Assembly (NCBI RefSeq): GCF_043555975.1
Contig: NZ_JBIGIA010000002.1
Span: 248,001-312,000 of the forward strand
Length of the DNA stretch: 64,000 nucleotides
Source of the DNA: Pelomonas nitida
GTDB taxonomy: Bacteria; Pseudomonadota; Gammaproteobacteria; Burkholderiales; Burkholderiaceae_C
Reading direction: 5' to 3'
Position 1 is the first letter of the stretch. The number at the start of each line of letters is the position of its first letter. Shown here one piece after another: positions 1-7,873 of the stretch. The translations under genes and the position numbers were made by a program. The notes under the pieces were generated by a model. It made no database searches and was not told the origin of the DNA. It saw only the letters and a list, made by a program, of their open reading frames with translations.

Positions 1-333
1 GGCCGCGAGCAGGAAGGCTATGCCAAGCTCGACCTGAAGCACTACGAAGCGCTGCTGGGCGGCTGCGTGCACGAGGCGGCCGACCTGGACGCCATCCTCG
101 CCCGCCATGTCGACCGCAAGACGACCGAGCTCTCGCCCATCGAGCACGCCATCCTGATGATCGGCGCCTACGAGCTCAAGCACTGCCTGGACATCCCCTA
201 CCGCGTGGCCATCAACGAGGCCGTCGAGCTGGCGAAGTCCTTCGGTGGCACCGACGGCCACAAGTACGTCAACGGCGTGCTGGACCGTGCGGCCGTGGAT
301 CTGCGCCCACTCGAGGTCACCGCCAAGCGCTGA
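1..333 (+). CDS. nusB: transcription antitermination factor NusB (5' end outside window)
   Basis: This is the C-terminal 110 codons of NusB; the reading frame is open at the left window edge. NusB binds boxA RNA together with NusE (ribosomal protein S10) and supports antitermination of rRNA operons. The visible part carries the helical core typical of the family: ELSPIEHAILMIGAYEL, then the conserved IPYRVAINEAVELAKSFGGTDGHKYVNGVLD stretch (read in two parts), and ends soon after it, as NusB proteins do. The aminotransferase start lies 7 bases downstream. In Burkholderiales nusB usually follows ribH, which would be left of the window. Identification is secure; only the N-terminus is missing. 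Confidence 0.95.
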   Translation, partial: GREQEGYAKLDLKHYEALLGGCVHEAADLDAILARHVDRKTTELSPIEHAILMIGAYELKHCLDIPYRVAINEAVELAKSFGGTDGHKYVNGVLDRAAVDLRPLEVTAKR

Positions 334-340
334 TGCCGCT

Positions 341-1519
341 GTGAAGCTCGCCGCCCGGCTCGACCGCATCGAGCCCTTCTACGTCATGGAGCTGGCCAAG
401 GCCGCCGCGCAGGTGGCGGCCGGGCCGTTGTGTGACCCGGCGCGTGGCGGCCGGCGGATGATCCGGCTGAACATCGGCGAGCCCGACTTCGGCGCCGCTC
501 CGGCCGTGCGAGACGCGACGGCGCACATCGCCCAAGGGCCCACGCCCTACACCGACGCCCTCGGCCTGCCGGCGCTGCGAGAAGCCATCTCGCGCTGGTA
601 CGAGCAGCGCTTCGGCCTGGCCGTTGCGCCTGAGCGCATCGCCATCACGGCCGGCGCGTCGGCCGGCCTGCAGCTGGCCTGCCTCGCCCTCTTCGAGCAG
701 GGCGACGAAGTGCTGATGCCGGACCCGTGCTATCCGTGCAACCGCCATTTCGTGACAGCGGCTGATGCAACGCCCCGGTTGCTGCCCACCACGGCCGCCG
801 GCCGCTTCCAGCTCGACGCCACCCAGGTGCGCGACGCCTGGACACCCGCCACGCGCGGCGTGCTGCTGGCCTCGCCCAGCAACCCGACCGGCACCTCCAT
901 CGCGCCCGAGGTGCTGGCCGACATCGCCGGTTTCGTGCGCGGCTGGGGCGGCGTCACGGTGGTCGACGAGATCTACCTGCCGCTGAGCTACGACGACCAC
1001 TTCAGCCGCACTGCCCTGGCGCTGGGCGACGACATCGTCTCGATCAACAGCTTCTCCAAGTACTTCGGCATGACCGGCTGGCGGCTGGGCTGGCTGGTGC
1101 TGCCGCCGGCGCTGGTGCCGGCGATCGAACGCTTGGCGCAGAACCTCTACATCTGCCCGTCCACGCTGTCGCAGCTGGCCGCACTGGCTGCCTTCGAGCC
1201 CGACTCGATCGCCGAATTCGAGCGCCGCCGGGCGGTGCTGCGCGAGCGCCGCGACTTCATCGTGCCGGCGCTGAACGACCTGGGCCTGCCCGTGCCGGTC
1301 GCACCCGACGGCGCCTTCTACGCGTGGATGGACGTGTCGCGCTTCCACGCCGACAGCTGGGCCTTCGCCCACGAACTGCTGCAGCGAGCCCAGGTCGCGC
1401 TCACGCCAGGCCGCGACTTCGGCCTGGCCGACCCGCAGCGCTGGATGCGCCTGTCCTTCGCGTCGTCGATGGAAGACCTCCACGAGGCCGTGGCGCGGCT
1501 GCGCGAGGTACTGGCATGA
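341..1519 (+). CDS. class I/II PLP-dependent aminotransferase
   Basis: A 392-residue fold-type I aminotransferase. The substrate-binding stretch ASPSNPTGT and the motif SFSKYFGMTGWRLGW, with the PLP Schiff-base lysine at K240, are intact, as is the N-terminal NIGEPDF segment. The start chosen is GTG at 341, because KLAARLDRIEPFYVMEL matches the usual N-terminus of this family and an upstream ATG start would run back through nusB. The gene lies 7 bases after nusB and overlaps ybgC by four bases (ATGA). Family members transfer amino groups between amino acids and 2-oxo acids; the specific substrate cannot be read from the sequence. The position between nusB and ybgC is conserved in Burkholderiales, which argues for a housekeeping role. 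Confidence 0.9.
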   Translation: MKLAARLDRIEPFYVMELAKAAAQVAAGPLCDPARGGRRMIRLNIGEPDFGAAPAVRDATAHIAQGPTPYTDALGLPALREAISRWYEQRFGLAVAPERIAITAGASAGLQLACLALFEQGDEVLMPDPCYPCNRHFVTAADATPRLLPTTAAGRFQLDATQVRDAWTPATRGVLLASPSNPTGTSIAPEVLADIAGFVRGWGGVTVVDEIYLPLSYDDHFSRTALALGDDIVSINSFSKYFGMTGWRLGWLVLPPALVPAIERLAQNLYICPSTLSQLAALAAFEPDSIAEFERRRAVLRERRDFIVPALNDLGLPVPVAPDGAFYAWMDVSRFHADSWAFAHELLQRAQVALTPGRDFGLADPQRWMRLSFASSMEDLHEAVARLREVLA

Positions 1520-1938
1520 GCATCGCCCCGGCAGCGTTCCAGTTTCCGGTGCGCGTCTACTGGGAAGACACCGATGCCGGCGGCATCGTCTTCTACGCCA
1601 ACTACCTGAAGTTTTTCGAGCGCGCCCGCACCGAGTGGCTGCGTGCGGCCGGCGTCGAACAGCACCAGCTGCGCGAGGACACCGGCATCATGTTCGTCGT
1701 CGCCAGCACCAGCCTGCGCTACCTCGCGCCGGCCCGGCTGGATGACCTGCTCACCATCACCGTCGACCCCGAACCTGCCGGCCGTGCCAGCCTCGTCGTG
1801 CGCCAACGCGCGCTGCGGGGCGACACGCTGCTGGCCGACGGCGAGATCCGCATCGGCTGCGTCCGCGCCGAAGACCTGAAACCCCAACGCCTCCCCGACA
1901 TCGTCCAATCGGCCGTCGTCAAAGCGATCGCTCCATGA
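1516..1938 (+). CDS. ybgC: YbgC-type acyl-CoA thioesterase of the Tol-Pal locus
   Basis: A 140-residue single hot-dog-fold protein. The segment VYWEDTDAGGIVFYANYLKF contains the catalytic aspartate in the family motif (D-T-D-A-x-G-x-V-x-Y/H-x-x-Y), and RARTEWLR follows as in YbgC. YbgC hydrolyses acyl-CoA or acyl-ACP in the cytoplasm and sits at the head of the tol-pal operon in most proteobacteria. The gene starts with ATG at 1516 inside the aminotransferase stop (ATGA), and its own stop overlaps the tolQ start in the same way, so aminotransferase, ybgC and tolQ are probably translated from one transcript. Length and context leave little doubt about the family; the in vivo acyl substrate is not known. 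Confidence 0.93.
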   Translation: MSIAPAAFQFPVRVYWEDTDAGGIVFYANYLKFFERARTEWLRAAGVEQHQLREDTGIMFVVASTSLRYLAPARLDDLLTITVDPEPAGRASLVVRQRALRGDTLLADGEIRIGCVRAEDLKPQRLPDIVQSAVVKAIAP

Positions 1939-2612
1939 ACCAAGACCTTTCCATCGTCTCCCTGATCCTGCACGCCAGCTTCGCGGTGCAGCTCGTCATC
2001 GCCGGCCTGCTGCTCGTGTCGCTGGCCAGCTGGACCGTGATCTTCGGCAAGCTCATCGGCCTGGGCCAGATCAAGCGCCGCAACGATGCCTTCGAGGCCG
2101 AGTTCTGGAGCGGCAAGAACCTCAACGACCTGTTCCAGTCGGTCGGCAACCGCACCGACGGCGCGCCGCTGGAGCGCATCTTCGCGTCCGGCATGCGCGA
2201 GTTCATGAAGCTGCGCGAGAAGCGCGTGACGGACGCCGACTCGCTGCTGGACGCCGCCCGCCGCGCCATGCGCGCGAGCTTCCAGCGTGAGCTGGACGCG
2301 ATGGAGAGCAACCTGTCCTTCCTCGCGTCGGTCGGCTCGGTGTCGCCCTATGTGGGCCTGTTCGGCACCATCTGGGGGATCATGCACGCCTTCGTCGGCC
2401 TGTCCAACCTGACGCAGGTCACGCTGGCCACCGTGGCGCCGGGCATCGCCGAAGCGCTGGTCGCCACGGCCATCGGCCTGTTCGCGGCCATCCCCGCCGT
2501 GCTGGCCTACAACCGCTTCGCACGCCAGATCGACCGCAGCGCCATCACGCTGGAGACCTTCATCGACGAGTTCTCCAACATCCTGCAGCGCAACGCCACG
2601 CAGGTCCACTGA
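1935..2612 (+). CDS. tolQ: Tol-Pal system inner membrane protein TolQ
   Basis: A 225-residue member of the MotA/TolQ/ExbB proton-channel family. A first membrane helix lies near residues 12-36 (HASFAVQLVIAGLLLVSLAS), followed by a cytoplasmic loop. The conserved SVSPYVGLFGTIWGIMHAF segment leads into the second helix region, and the third helix is ATVAPGIAEALVATAIGLFA. TolQ and TolR form the proton-driven motor that energises TolA and keeps the outer membrane drawn in during division. It overlaps ybgC by four bases and is followed one base later by tolR, the usual operon arrangement. Confidence 0.97.
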   Translation: MNQDLSIVSLILHASFAVQLVIAGLLLVSLASWTVIFGKLIGLGQIKRRNDAFEAEFWSGKNLNDLFQSVGNRTDGAPLERIFASGMREFMKLREKRVTDADSLLDAARRAMRASFQRELDAMESNLSFLASVGSVSPYVGLFGTIWGIMHAFVGLSNLTQVTLATVAPGIAEALVATAIGLFAAIPAVLAYNRFARQIDRSAITLETFIDEFSNILQRNATQVH

Positions 2613-2613
2613 C

Positions 2614-3051
<438 letters not shown>

Positions 3052-3054
3052 CCC

Positions 3055-3951
3055 ATGACGACCGCCACGCTCCGCCCCCCCGAGGCCGATGGTCTCGGCC
3101 GCGGCCTGCTCTTCGCGCTGATTGCGCACGGCCTGCTGGTGCTGGCACTCAGCGCCGGCCTGCATTGGCGCAGCGATGCCGAGCCGGCCTTCGAGGCCGA
3201 GCTGTGGTCGTCCGTGCCGCAAGTGGCCGCACCGCGCGAAGAAGCGCCACCCGAGCCCGAGCCGGAAGCGCCCAAGCCCGACCTGAAGGCTCAACAACAG
3301 CAGCAACAGCGCGAGGCCGAAGAGGCCGCCCAGCAGCAACGCGAGGCCGAAATCGCCATCGCCAAGGAGAAAAAGCGCAAGGAACAGCAGGCCCGCGAAG
3401 AGGCCGAGAAGCTGGAGCGCGAGAAAGCGGCCCGCGAGGCCCAGGAGAAAGCCGACAAGGCCGCCAAAGCCGCCAAGGAAAAGGCGGACAAAGCCGCCCA
3501 GGAAGAGCAGGAGCGCAAGAAGCTCAAGGACGAGAAGGCGGCGAAGGACGCCAAGGAGGCGAAAGCCGCCAAGGACGCCGACGCCAAGCGTGAAGCGCTG
3601 CGTCTGGAGAACCTGCGCCGCATCCAGGGCATGGCGGGTGGCACGCCGGGGTCCAGCGGCGCGGCCGCCCAGAACTCGGCGCCGTCGGCCGGCTGGGTGG
3701 GCCGCGTGAAGGGCAAGATCCGCCCGCTGATCATCTACTCGGACGAGGGCGCCGCCAACCCGACGGCCGAGGTTCAGGTGGCGCTGGGCCCCGACGGCCG
3801 CATTCTCGGCAGCAAGATCATCAAGCCCAGCGGCGACAGCGACTGGGACCGGGCGGTGCTGCGCGCCATCGAGAAGGCCGAGGTCCTGCCCCGTGACAGC
3901 GACGGCCGCGTGCCGCCGGTCATCATCCTGAGCTTCAAGCCACGCGAATAA
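3055..3951 (+). CDS. tolA: Tol-Pal system cell envelope protein TolA
   Basis: A 298-residue TolA. Residues about 14-36 form the signal anchor; about 75-185 are a lysine-, alanine- and glutamate-rich helical arm (domain II, including a run of glutamines); residues about 210-298 are the globular domain III, starting near GWVGRVKGKIRPLIIY and ending in VPPVIILSFKPRE. TolA spans the periplasm and links the TolQR motor to Pal and TolB at the outer membrane. Two things are odd. tolB and pal, which normally follow, are absent here. The last 17 bases overlap the 3' end of the convergent doxX gene, so the two coding ends are antisense to each other. Confidence 0.95.
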   Translation: MTTATLRPPEADGLGRGLLFALIAHGLLVLALSAGLHWRSDAEPAFEAELWSSVPQVAAPREEAPPEPEPEAPKPDLKAQQQQQQREAEEAAQQQREAEIAIAKEKKRKEQQAREEAEKLEREKAAREAQEKADKAAKAAKEKADKAAQEEQERKKLKDEKAAKDAKEAKAAKDADAKREALRLENLRRIQGMAGGTPGSSGAAAQNSAPSAGWVGRVKGKIRPLIIYSDEGAANPTAEVQVALGPDGRILGSKIIKPSGDSDWDRAVLRAIEKAEVLPRDSDGRVPPVIILSFKPRE

Positions 3952-4429
3952 GGCGGTCGACCGACCACCGGCCAGCGCCCCACAGCGCGATCCCGAGCGC
4001 CAGCACACCCCACAGCGTGTGCTGGGCCTGGGCGGCCGGCGAGAAGTCGTCGGCCTGCAGCGACAGCGCGGCCATCAGGTTCACGACGAACAGGCCCGCG
4101 CCGGCGAAGCGGCCCGCCAGCCCCAGCACCAGCAGCACCGGCAGCGCCAGTTCACCGGCCGTGCCCATGTAGGCCGCCACCGTCGGCGGCAGCAGCGGCA
4201 CGCTGTAGACGTCGTTGAACAAGGCCAGCGTGGACGACCAGTCGCGCAGCTTCGTCAGCCCGGACAGGAAGAACACCTGGGCAACGTAAAGCCGGGCCGC
4301 CAGCAGCGCCAGCGACTGCAGATGGCTGGTCACCGCGGCCAGCGGCGCCGGCAGCCGCGTGGGCACGGCTGGCGCCAGCTGGCCGGGGTCGGTGAAGGTG
4401 CGCAGCGCGACGCGGAGGAGAGCTTTCAT
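3935..4429 (-). CDS. DoxX-family membrane protein of the bufferin operon
   Basis: A 164-residue integral membrane protein with about four hydrophobic helices and the DoxX signature LYVAQVFFLSGLTKLRDW. The ATG at 4429 sits four bases inside the preceding DUF2063 gene (ATGA), so the two are translationally coupled. DoxX proteins are frequent last members of DUF2282-DUF692-DUF2063 operons (BufD in the bufferin nomenclature). Their biochemical role there is not settled; a quinone-linked redox function is one suggestion. The 3' end overlaps the convergent tolA by 17 bases. The family call is secure; function is inferred from the operon. Confidence 0.88.
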   Translation of the reverse strand: MKALLRVALRTFTDPGQLAPAVPTRLPAPLAAVTSHLQSLALLAARLYVAQVFFLSGLTKLRDWSSTLALFNDVYSVPLLPPTVAAYMGTAGELALPVLLVLGLAGRFAGAGLFVVNLMAALSLQADDFSPAAQAQHTLWGVLALGIALWGAGRWSVDRLIRVA

Positions 4430-5112
4430 GGGGGCGTGATCCGGTTCGGTGGTGTCGTCCTGGCGCTGTGCAGCCAGGCGTTCGTGAGCGCGGCTTGCAG
4501 CCAGGCGCCGAAGTCGAAGTCGGCCGTGGCGGCCGAACCTTTCACCAGCGCGTCGGAAAGATTCACGCCGGCCAGCAGCGCCTGCGTGAACGCGGCGTCG
4601 CCGGCCGAAACGGCCTGCGACACGGCACGCCAGCCGTCGCGCCAAACCAGCACCGGCCCGCTGCGCTGCGCCAGCAAGGACACCGCCGGCCGCAGCACCA
4701 GCCACAGCTGCTCGGGCGGTGTCGTGCCCAGCAAGGCCAGCGAATCGCCATCCAGCCCGGCGTCGGCCGCGCGCTCGGCCTGGTGCTCCGCCCAGTCCAG
4801 GCGCGCCATGTCGGGCAGGCCGGAGGCTTCGCCAGCCCGCTCGGCCAGGAAGGCCGCCAACGCCCCGCCCCATTGCCCCAGGTCACCGGCCTCGGGCGGG
4901 TAGGCGCGCCAGAACGTCCAGGCCAGCGCGGCGAAGTCGGCCTCACCCAGCGCTTCGCGCACGCGGCCGAAGGGCACGGCCAGCGCCTGCGCCGACAGCG
5001 CCCGCAGGTTGTTGCGGTAGACCGCCAGCCCCGGCTCCGTACCCGTCAAGCCGTCGGGCGCCGCGCCGCGGCCCAGCAGCGCATCGACGAAAGCCTGCTG
5101 TGCGGCCTTCAT
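4426..5112 (-). CDS. bufC: DUF2063 (BufC/HvfC-type) partner of the MNIO enzyme
   Basis: A 228-residue protein of the DUF2063 family. The N-terminal part, QQAFVDALLGRG followed by LAVYRNNLRALSAQALAVPF, is the family hallmark, and EADFAALAWTFWRAYPP follows. DUF2063 proteins act together with DUF692/MNIO enzymes and are thought to bring the precursor peptide to the enzyme. ATG at 5112 was chosen because it overlaps the bufB stop by four bases and gives the usual N-terminus; a longer reading adds only low-complexity sequence. Order bufA-bufB-bufC-doxX is that of described bufferin loci. Confidence 0.87.
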   Translation of the reverse strand: MKAAQQAFVDALLGRGAAPDGLTGTEPGLAVYRNNLRALSAQALAVPFGRVREALGEADFAALAWTFWRAYPPEAGDLGQWGGALAAFLAERAGEASGLPDMARLDWAEHQAERAADAGLDGDSLALLGTTPPEQLWLVLRPAVSLLAQRSGPVLVWRDGWRAVSQAVSAGDAAFTQALLAGVNLSDALVKGSAATADFDFGAWLQAALTNAWLHSARTTPPNRITPP

Positions 5113-5960
5113 TGCAGGCAGGCCCTCGCGCGGCCCGCTTCGGCGAGCAGCACCGCCAGCGGCGGCACGGCCGTGTCCCATTCGATCAGCGTCGGCACCG
5201 GGCCCAGACGCCGCAACGCATGGCGGTAGACCTGCCAGACCTCCTCGCGCACGGCGCTGCCGTGGTCGTCGATGACCAGGCCGTCGTCGCGCTCGGCGTG
5301 GCCGGCCAGGTGGATCTCGCCGACGCTGCCCGGCCGGATGGCGTCCACCCAGCGCATGGCTTCTTGCGCGGCCGCCGCCGGGGCATGGCCCGCGTTGCGC
5401 GCGTTAACGACCAGGTTGTTGACGTCCAGCAGCAGGCCGCAGCCGCTGCGCTCGGTCAGCAGGTTGAAGAATTCGGGCTCGGCCAGCGTGTCGCCCGCCC
5501 AGCCGACATAGGCGCTGATGTTCTCGATGAGCAGCGGCCGGCGCAGCCGGTCCTGCACGCGGCCGATGTGCTCGACCATCAGCGCGAGCGACTCGTCATT
5601 GAACGGGATGGGCAGCAGGTCGGCCGCATGCAGGCCCGAGCCCACGCGCGCGAAGCAGGCGTGGTCGGACACCCAGCGCGGCTGCACCCGCTCCACCAGC
5701 CGAACCAGTTGCTCGACGTGTGTCGCGTCCAGCCCGGCAGCCGAGCCCAGCGCGAGGCCCACGCCGTGCAGGCTGATGTCGTAGGCCTCGCGGCCGGCCG
5801 CCAGCACGGCCTGCGTGATGCCGCCGTCGGCGAAGAAGTTCTCGGAATGGACTTCGAGAAAGCCGAGCGCCGGGCGCTCGGCGAGCAGCTGCTCGTAATG
5901 CGGCTGCCGCCAGCCGATGCCCACGCAGGGCTCGGCCGGCAAGGGTTGCGTGGCGGTCAA
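5109..5960 (-). CDS. bufB: DUF692 multinuclear non-haem iron oxidase (MNIO), bufferin maturase
   Basis: A 283-residue TIM-barrel protein of the DUF692 family. Nearly all expected metal-site segments are present: GFLEVHSENFF, SLHGVGLALGS, WVSDHACF, LIENISAYVGW, LLLDVNNLVVNARN, EIHLAGHAE, VIDDHGSAV and LIEWDTAVPP. MNIO enzymes use two or three iron ions and oxygen to modify cysteines of ribosomally made precursors, in bufferins forming thiooxazole rings that bind copper. The start is placed at TTG 5960, four bases after the bufA stop with AAGAAG upstream; it yields the normal family length, whereas an ATG start would add a non-homologous leader. The stop overlaps bufC by ATGA. Confidence 0.92.
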   Translation of the reverse strand: MTATQPLPAEPCVGIGWRQPHYEQLLAERPALGFLEVHSENFFADGGITQAVLAAGREAYDISLHGVGLALGSAAGLDATHVEQLVRLVERVQPRWVSDHACFARVGSGLHAADLLPIPFNDESLALMVEHIGRVQDRLRRPLLIENISAYVGWAGDTLAEPEFFNLLTERSGCGLLLDVNNLVVNARNAGHAPAAAAQEAMRWVDAIRPGSVGEIHLAGHAERDDGLVIDDHGSAVREEVWQVYRHALRRLGPVPTLIEWDTAVPPLAVLLAEAGRARACLQ

Positions 5961-5964
5961 GCCG

Positions 5965-6228
5965 TCACTTCTTGGCCGGGGCCTTGGTCGAGCCGCCTTC
6001 CTTCTCGCAGCTGCCCTTGGCGACGTACTTCCATTCGTCGGGGGCCTTGTCCGTCTTGGCCTGACCGGCGCAGGAATGGCTGCCGCTGGCGGAGGCGCAG
6101 TCGTTCTGGCCGGCCTTGGCGATGCCGAAGCACTTTTCCTTGGCGGCATCGGCAGCCTGGGCCTGGGCGACGAGGCCGAGGGACAGCGCAGCGGCCAGGG
6201 CCGAGGAGACGAGAGCGGGATTCTTCAT
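5965..6228 (-). CDS. bufA: DUF2282 bufferin-type precursor peptide
   Basis: An 87-residue secreted precursor. Residues 1-25 form a Sec signal peptide ending in AQAQA. The mature part has four cysteines, C33, C44, C53 and C74, in the DUF2282 pattern EKCFGIAKAGQNDC, SHSCAGQAKTD and KGSC, and ends in a lysine-rich tail. In described bufferins the two central cysteines are converted by the MNIO/DUF2063 pair into copper-binding heterocycles, and the peptide protects cells from excess copper in the periplasm. ATG 6228 has GGAG 9 bases upstream. It is the first gene of the operon and faces a divergent ECF sigma factor. Family and context are clear; modification of this peptide is inferred. Confidence 0.9.
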   Translation of the reverse strand: MKNPALVSSALAAALSLGLVAQAQAADAAKEKCFGIAKAGQNDCASASGSHSCAGQAKTDKAPDEWKYVAKGSCEKEGGSTKAPAKK

Positions 6229-6285
6229 GGGACGGGACTCCGTGGTGTTGAGGGAAAAGCCGCCGATGATGCGGCGGCCGCCATG

Positions 6286-6313
6286 ATGTCGCAAGCCGGC
6301 ACCGGATCCTTAC
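6286..6313 (-). promoter_or_regulatory. candidate ECF-sigma promoter of the bufferin operon
   Basis: Read on the minus strand, GTAAGGA (6313-6307) is followed after 15 bases by CGACAT (6291-6286). This resembles ECF-type promoters, which have an AA-containing -35 box and a CGT/CGA-type -10 box about 16 bases apart. The end of the -10 box lies 57 bases before the bufA start codon. The neighbouring divergent ECF sigma factor is the obvious candidate to use it. This is a by-eye match to a degenerate motif. Confidence 0.4.
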
Positions 6314-6326
6314 ACTGCGCGCCGCC

Positions 6327-6932
6327 ATGACCGCCACTTCGGACAAATCCCCGGACGCCGCGCCCGACCTGGGCCGGCAGATCGAAGCACTGCGCCCGGT
6401 GCTGATGAAGTACGCCCGGCTGCAGCTGCGCAACCCGGCCTGGGCCGAGGACGCCGTGTCGGAGACGGTGCTCGCTGCGCTCGAGAAGCCACAGGCCTTT
6501 GCCGGCGCGAGCCAGCTCAAGACCTGGCTCATCGGCATCCTCAAGCACAAGCTCATCGACCAGATCCGCAAGAACAGCCGCGAGCTGTCGACGTCAGCCG
6601 GCAGCGACGACGCTGATGACCTGGACGACCTGCTCTTCGCCGCCGACGGCCACTGGCGCGAGACGCAGCACGATTGGGGCAACCCCGAGGACGCGCTGCG
6701 GCAGATGGACTTCATGAAGGTGCTGGAAGCCTGCGTCGACAAGCTGCCGGGCCAGCAGGGCCGGCTCTTCATGATGCGCGAATGGCTGGAGCTGGAGTCC
6801 GACGAGATCTGTAAGGAACTCGCCATCACGCCGACCAACCTGTGGGTCATGCTGCACCGGGCCCGGTTGAGGCTGCGGGAGTGCCTGCAGACGGGCTGGT
6901 TCGGCAACACCACGATGGGAGGGGCGACTTGA
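6327..6932 (+). CDS. ECF-type RNA polymerase sigma factor
   Basis: A 201-residue sigma-70 family protein of ECF size. Region 2 covers about residues 20-80 (RLQLRNPAWAEDAVSETVLAAL, then LKTWLIGILKHKLIDQIRK) and region 4 about 130-195, with the helix-turn-helix in SDEICKELAITPTNLWVMLHRARLRLRE. The gene diverges from the bufferin operon, and its stop overlaps the start of a small zinc-binding anti-sigma gene (TTGA). In this arrangement the sigma factor most likely drives bufA-bufB-bufC-doxX and perhaps itself when metal or redox stress inactivates the anti-sigma factor. No clear Shine-Dalgarno precedes ATG 6327; the next in-frame ATG would remove part of region 2. Confidence 0.9.
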   Translation: MTATSDKSPDAAPDLGRQIEALRPVLMKYARLQLRNPAWAEDAVSETVLAALEKPQAFAGASQLKTWLIGILKHKLIDQIRKNSRELSTSAGSDDADDLDDLLFAADGHWRETQHDWGNPEDALRQMDFMKVLEACVDKLPGQQGRLFMMREWLELESDEICKELAITPTNLWVMLHRARLRLRECLQTGWFGNTTMGGAT

Positions 6933-7123
6933 TCAAGCTGAAGATCACCTGCCGCGAAGCGACGCGGATCGTGCTGCAGGCCGAGGACCGCCGGCTGCCG
7001 CTAGCCGAACGGCTGTCGCTGCGGCTGCATCAGCGGGTGTGCAGCAACTGCCAGCGCTTTTCCCGCCAGGTCTCGCTGATGCGCCAGGCCAGCGCGCGCT
7101 GGCGGAGCGACGGCACGGACTGA
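6929..7123 (+). CDS. small soluble zinc-binding anti-sigma factor
   Basis: A 64-residue protein starting with TTG at 6929, inside the sigma factor stop codon. It contains C8 and the H34-x3-C38-x2-C41 zinc motif of the ZAS/zf-HC2 anti-sigma group (LHQRVCSNCQRF), and no membrane helix. Such proteins hold their partner ECF factor inactive through a thiol-zinc centre and release it when the cysteines are oxidised or bind another metal. The location directly behind the sigma gene supports this. The only rival call would be a generic short zinc-ribbon protein. It abuts the convergent pcp gene with no spacer. Confidence 0.82.
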   Translation: MIKLKITCREATRIVLQAEDRRLPLAERLSLRLHQRVCSNCQRFSRQVSLMRQASARWRSDGTD

Positions 7124-7774
7124 TCAGCTCGTCGGCGCGCCCTCATCGGGCCCGGCCGGCACCGGCAGCTCATCGGCCAGGGCGACGGCCAACGCCAGCC
7201 GGATCGCGTCGATCTGCGCCGCCAGGCCCATGCTGGGCACACAGGGTTGCGCGCGCGCGGCCTGCTCCGGCAGCGCCGGCAGGTGGATGAAGCCGCTGCG
7301 CACGCCCTGCCCTGCCAGCCGGTGCTGCAGCTCGAAGAAGATCTGGTTGCAGACGAAGGCGCCTGCCGACAGCGACAGCCCGGCGGGGTGGCCGGCGGCG
7401 CGCAAGGCGTCGCGCATCGCCTTGATGGGCAGCGTCGAGAAGTAGGCGGCAGGGGCATCGGCGCGAACGGGCACGTCCTGCGGGCGCTCGCCGGCGTTGT
7501 CGGCGATGCGGGCATCGATGAGGTTGACGGCCACCCGTTCGATGGACACCTCGGCGCGGCCGCTGGCCTGCCCCAGCGCGATGACCAGCCCGGGCCGCAG
7601 CGCCGCCAGCGCCTCACCCAGCACGGCCGGCGCGCCGGCAAAAGTGGTGGGCAGGCAACAGGCATGCACGGTGGCGCCGGCGATGAGCTGGCCGTCCAGC
7701 GCTCGCGCCACCTCCCAAGACGGGTTGATGGCCTCGCCGCCAAAAGGCTCGAAGCCGGTGAGCAGGATGTTCAT
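7124..7774 (-). CDS. pcp: pyroglutamyl-peptidase I
   Basis: A 216-residue C15-family cysteine peptidase that removes N-terminal pyroglutamate from peptides in the cytoplasm. The N-terminus MNILLTGFEPFGGEAINPSW is diagnostic. The catalytic cysteine is C142 in SAGAFVCNQIFFEL, the histidine lies in SGFIHLPALPEQ, and the glutamate region is near ERVAVNLIDARI. Length is normal. The gene stands alone, converging on the anti-sigma gene with stop codons directly adjacent, and is divergent from mshE. Confidence 0.95.
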   Translation of the reverse strand: MNILLTGFEPFGGEAINPSWEVARALDGQLIAGATVHACCLPTTFAGAPAVLGEALAALRPGLVIALGQASGRAEVSIERVAVNLIDARIADNAGERPQDVPVRADAPAAYFSTLPIKAMRDALRAAGHPAGLSLSAGAFVCNQIFFELQHRLAGQGVRSGFIHLPALPEQAARAQPCVPSMGLAAQIDAIRLALAVALADELPVPAGPDEGAPTS

Positions 7775-7873
7775 GCCGCGATTGTCGGGATTGCCGGCCG
7801 ATGTGTCGCATTTGCACGGGCGCGAAATTGCCGGCGACCTCCATAATCGTTTGCAATCGCTGCACACCCTGCC

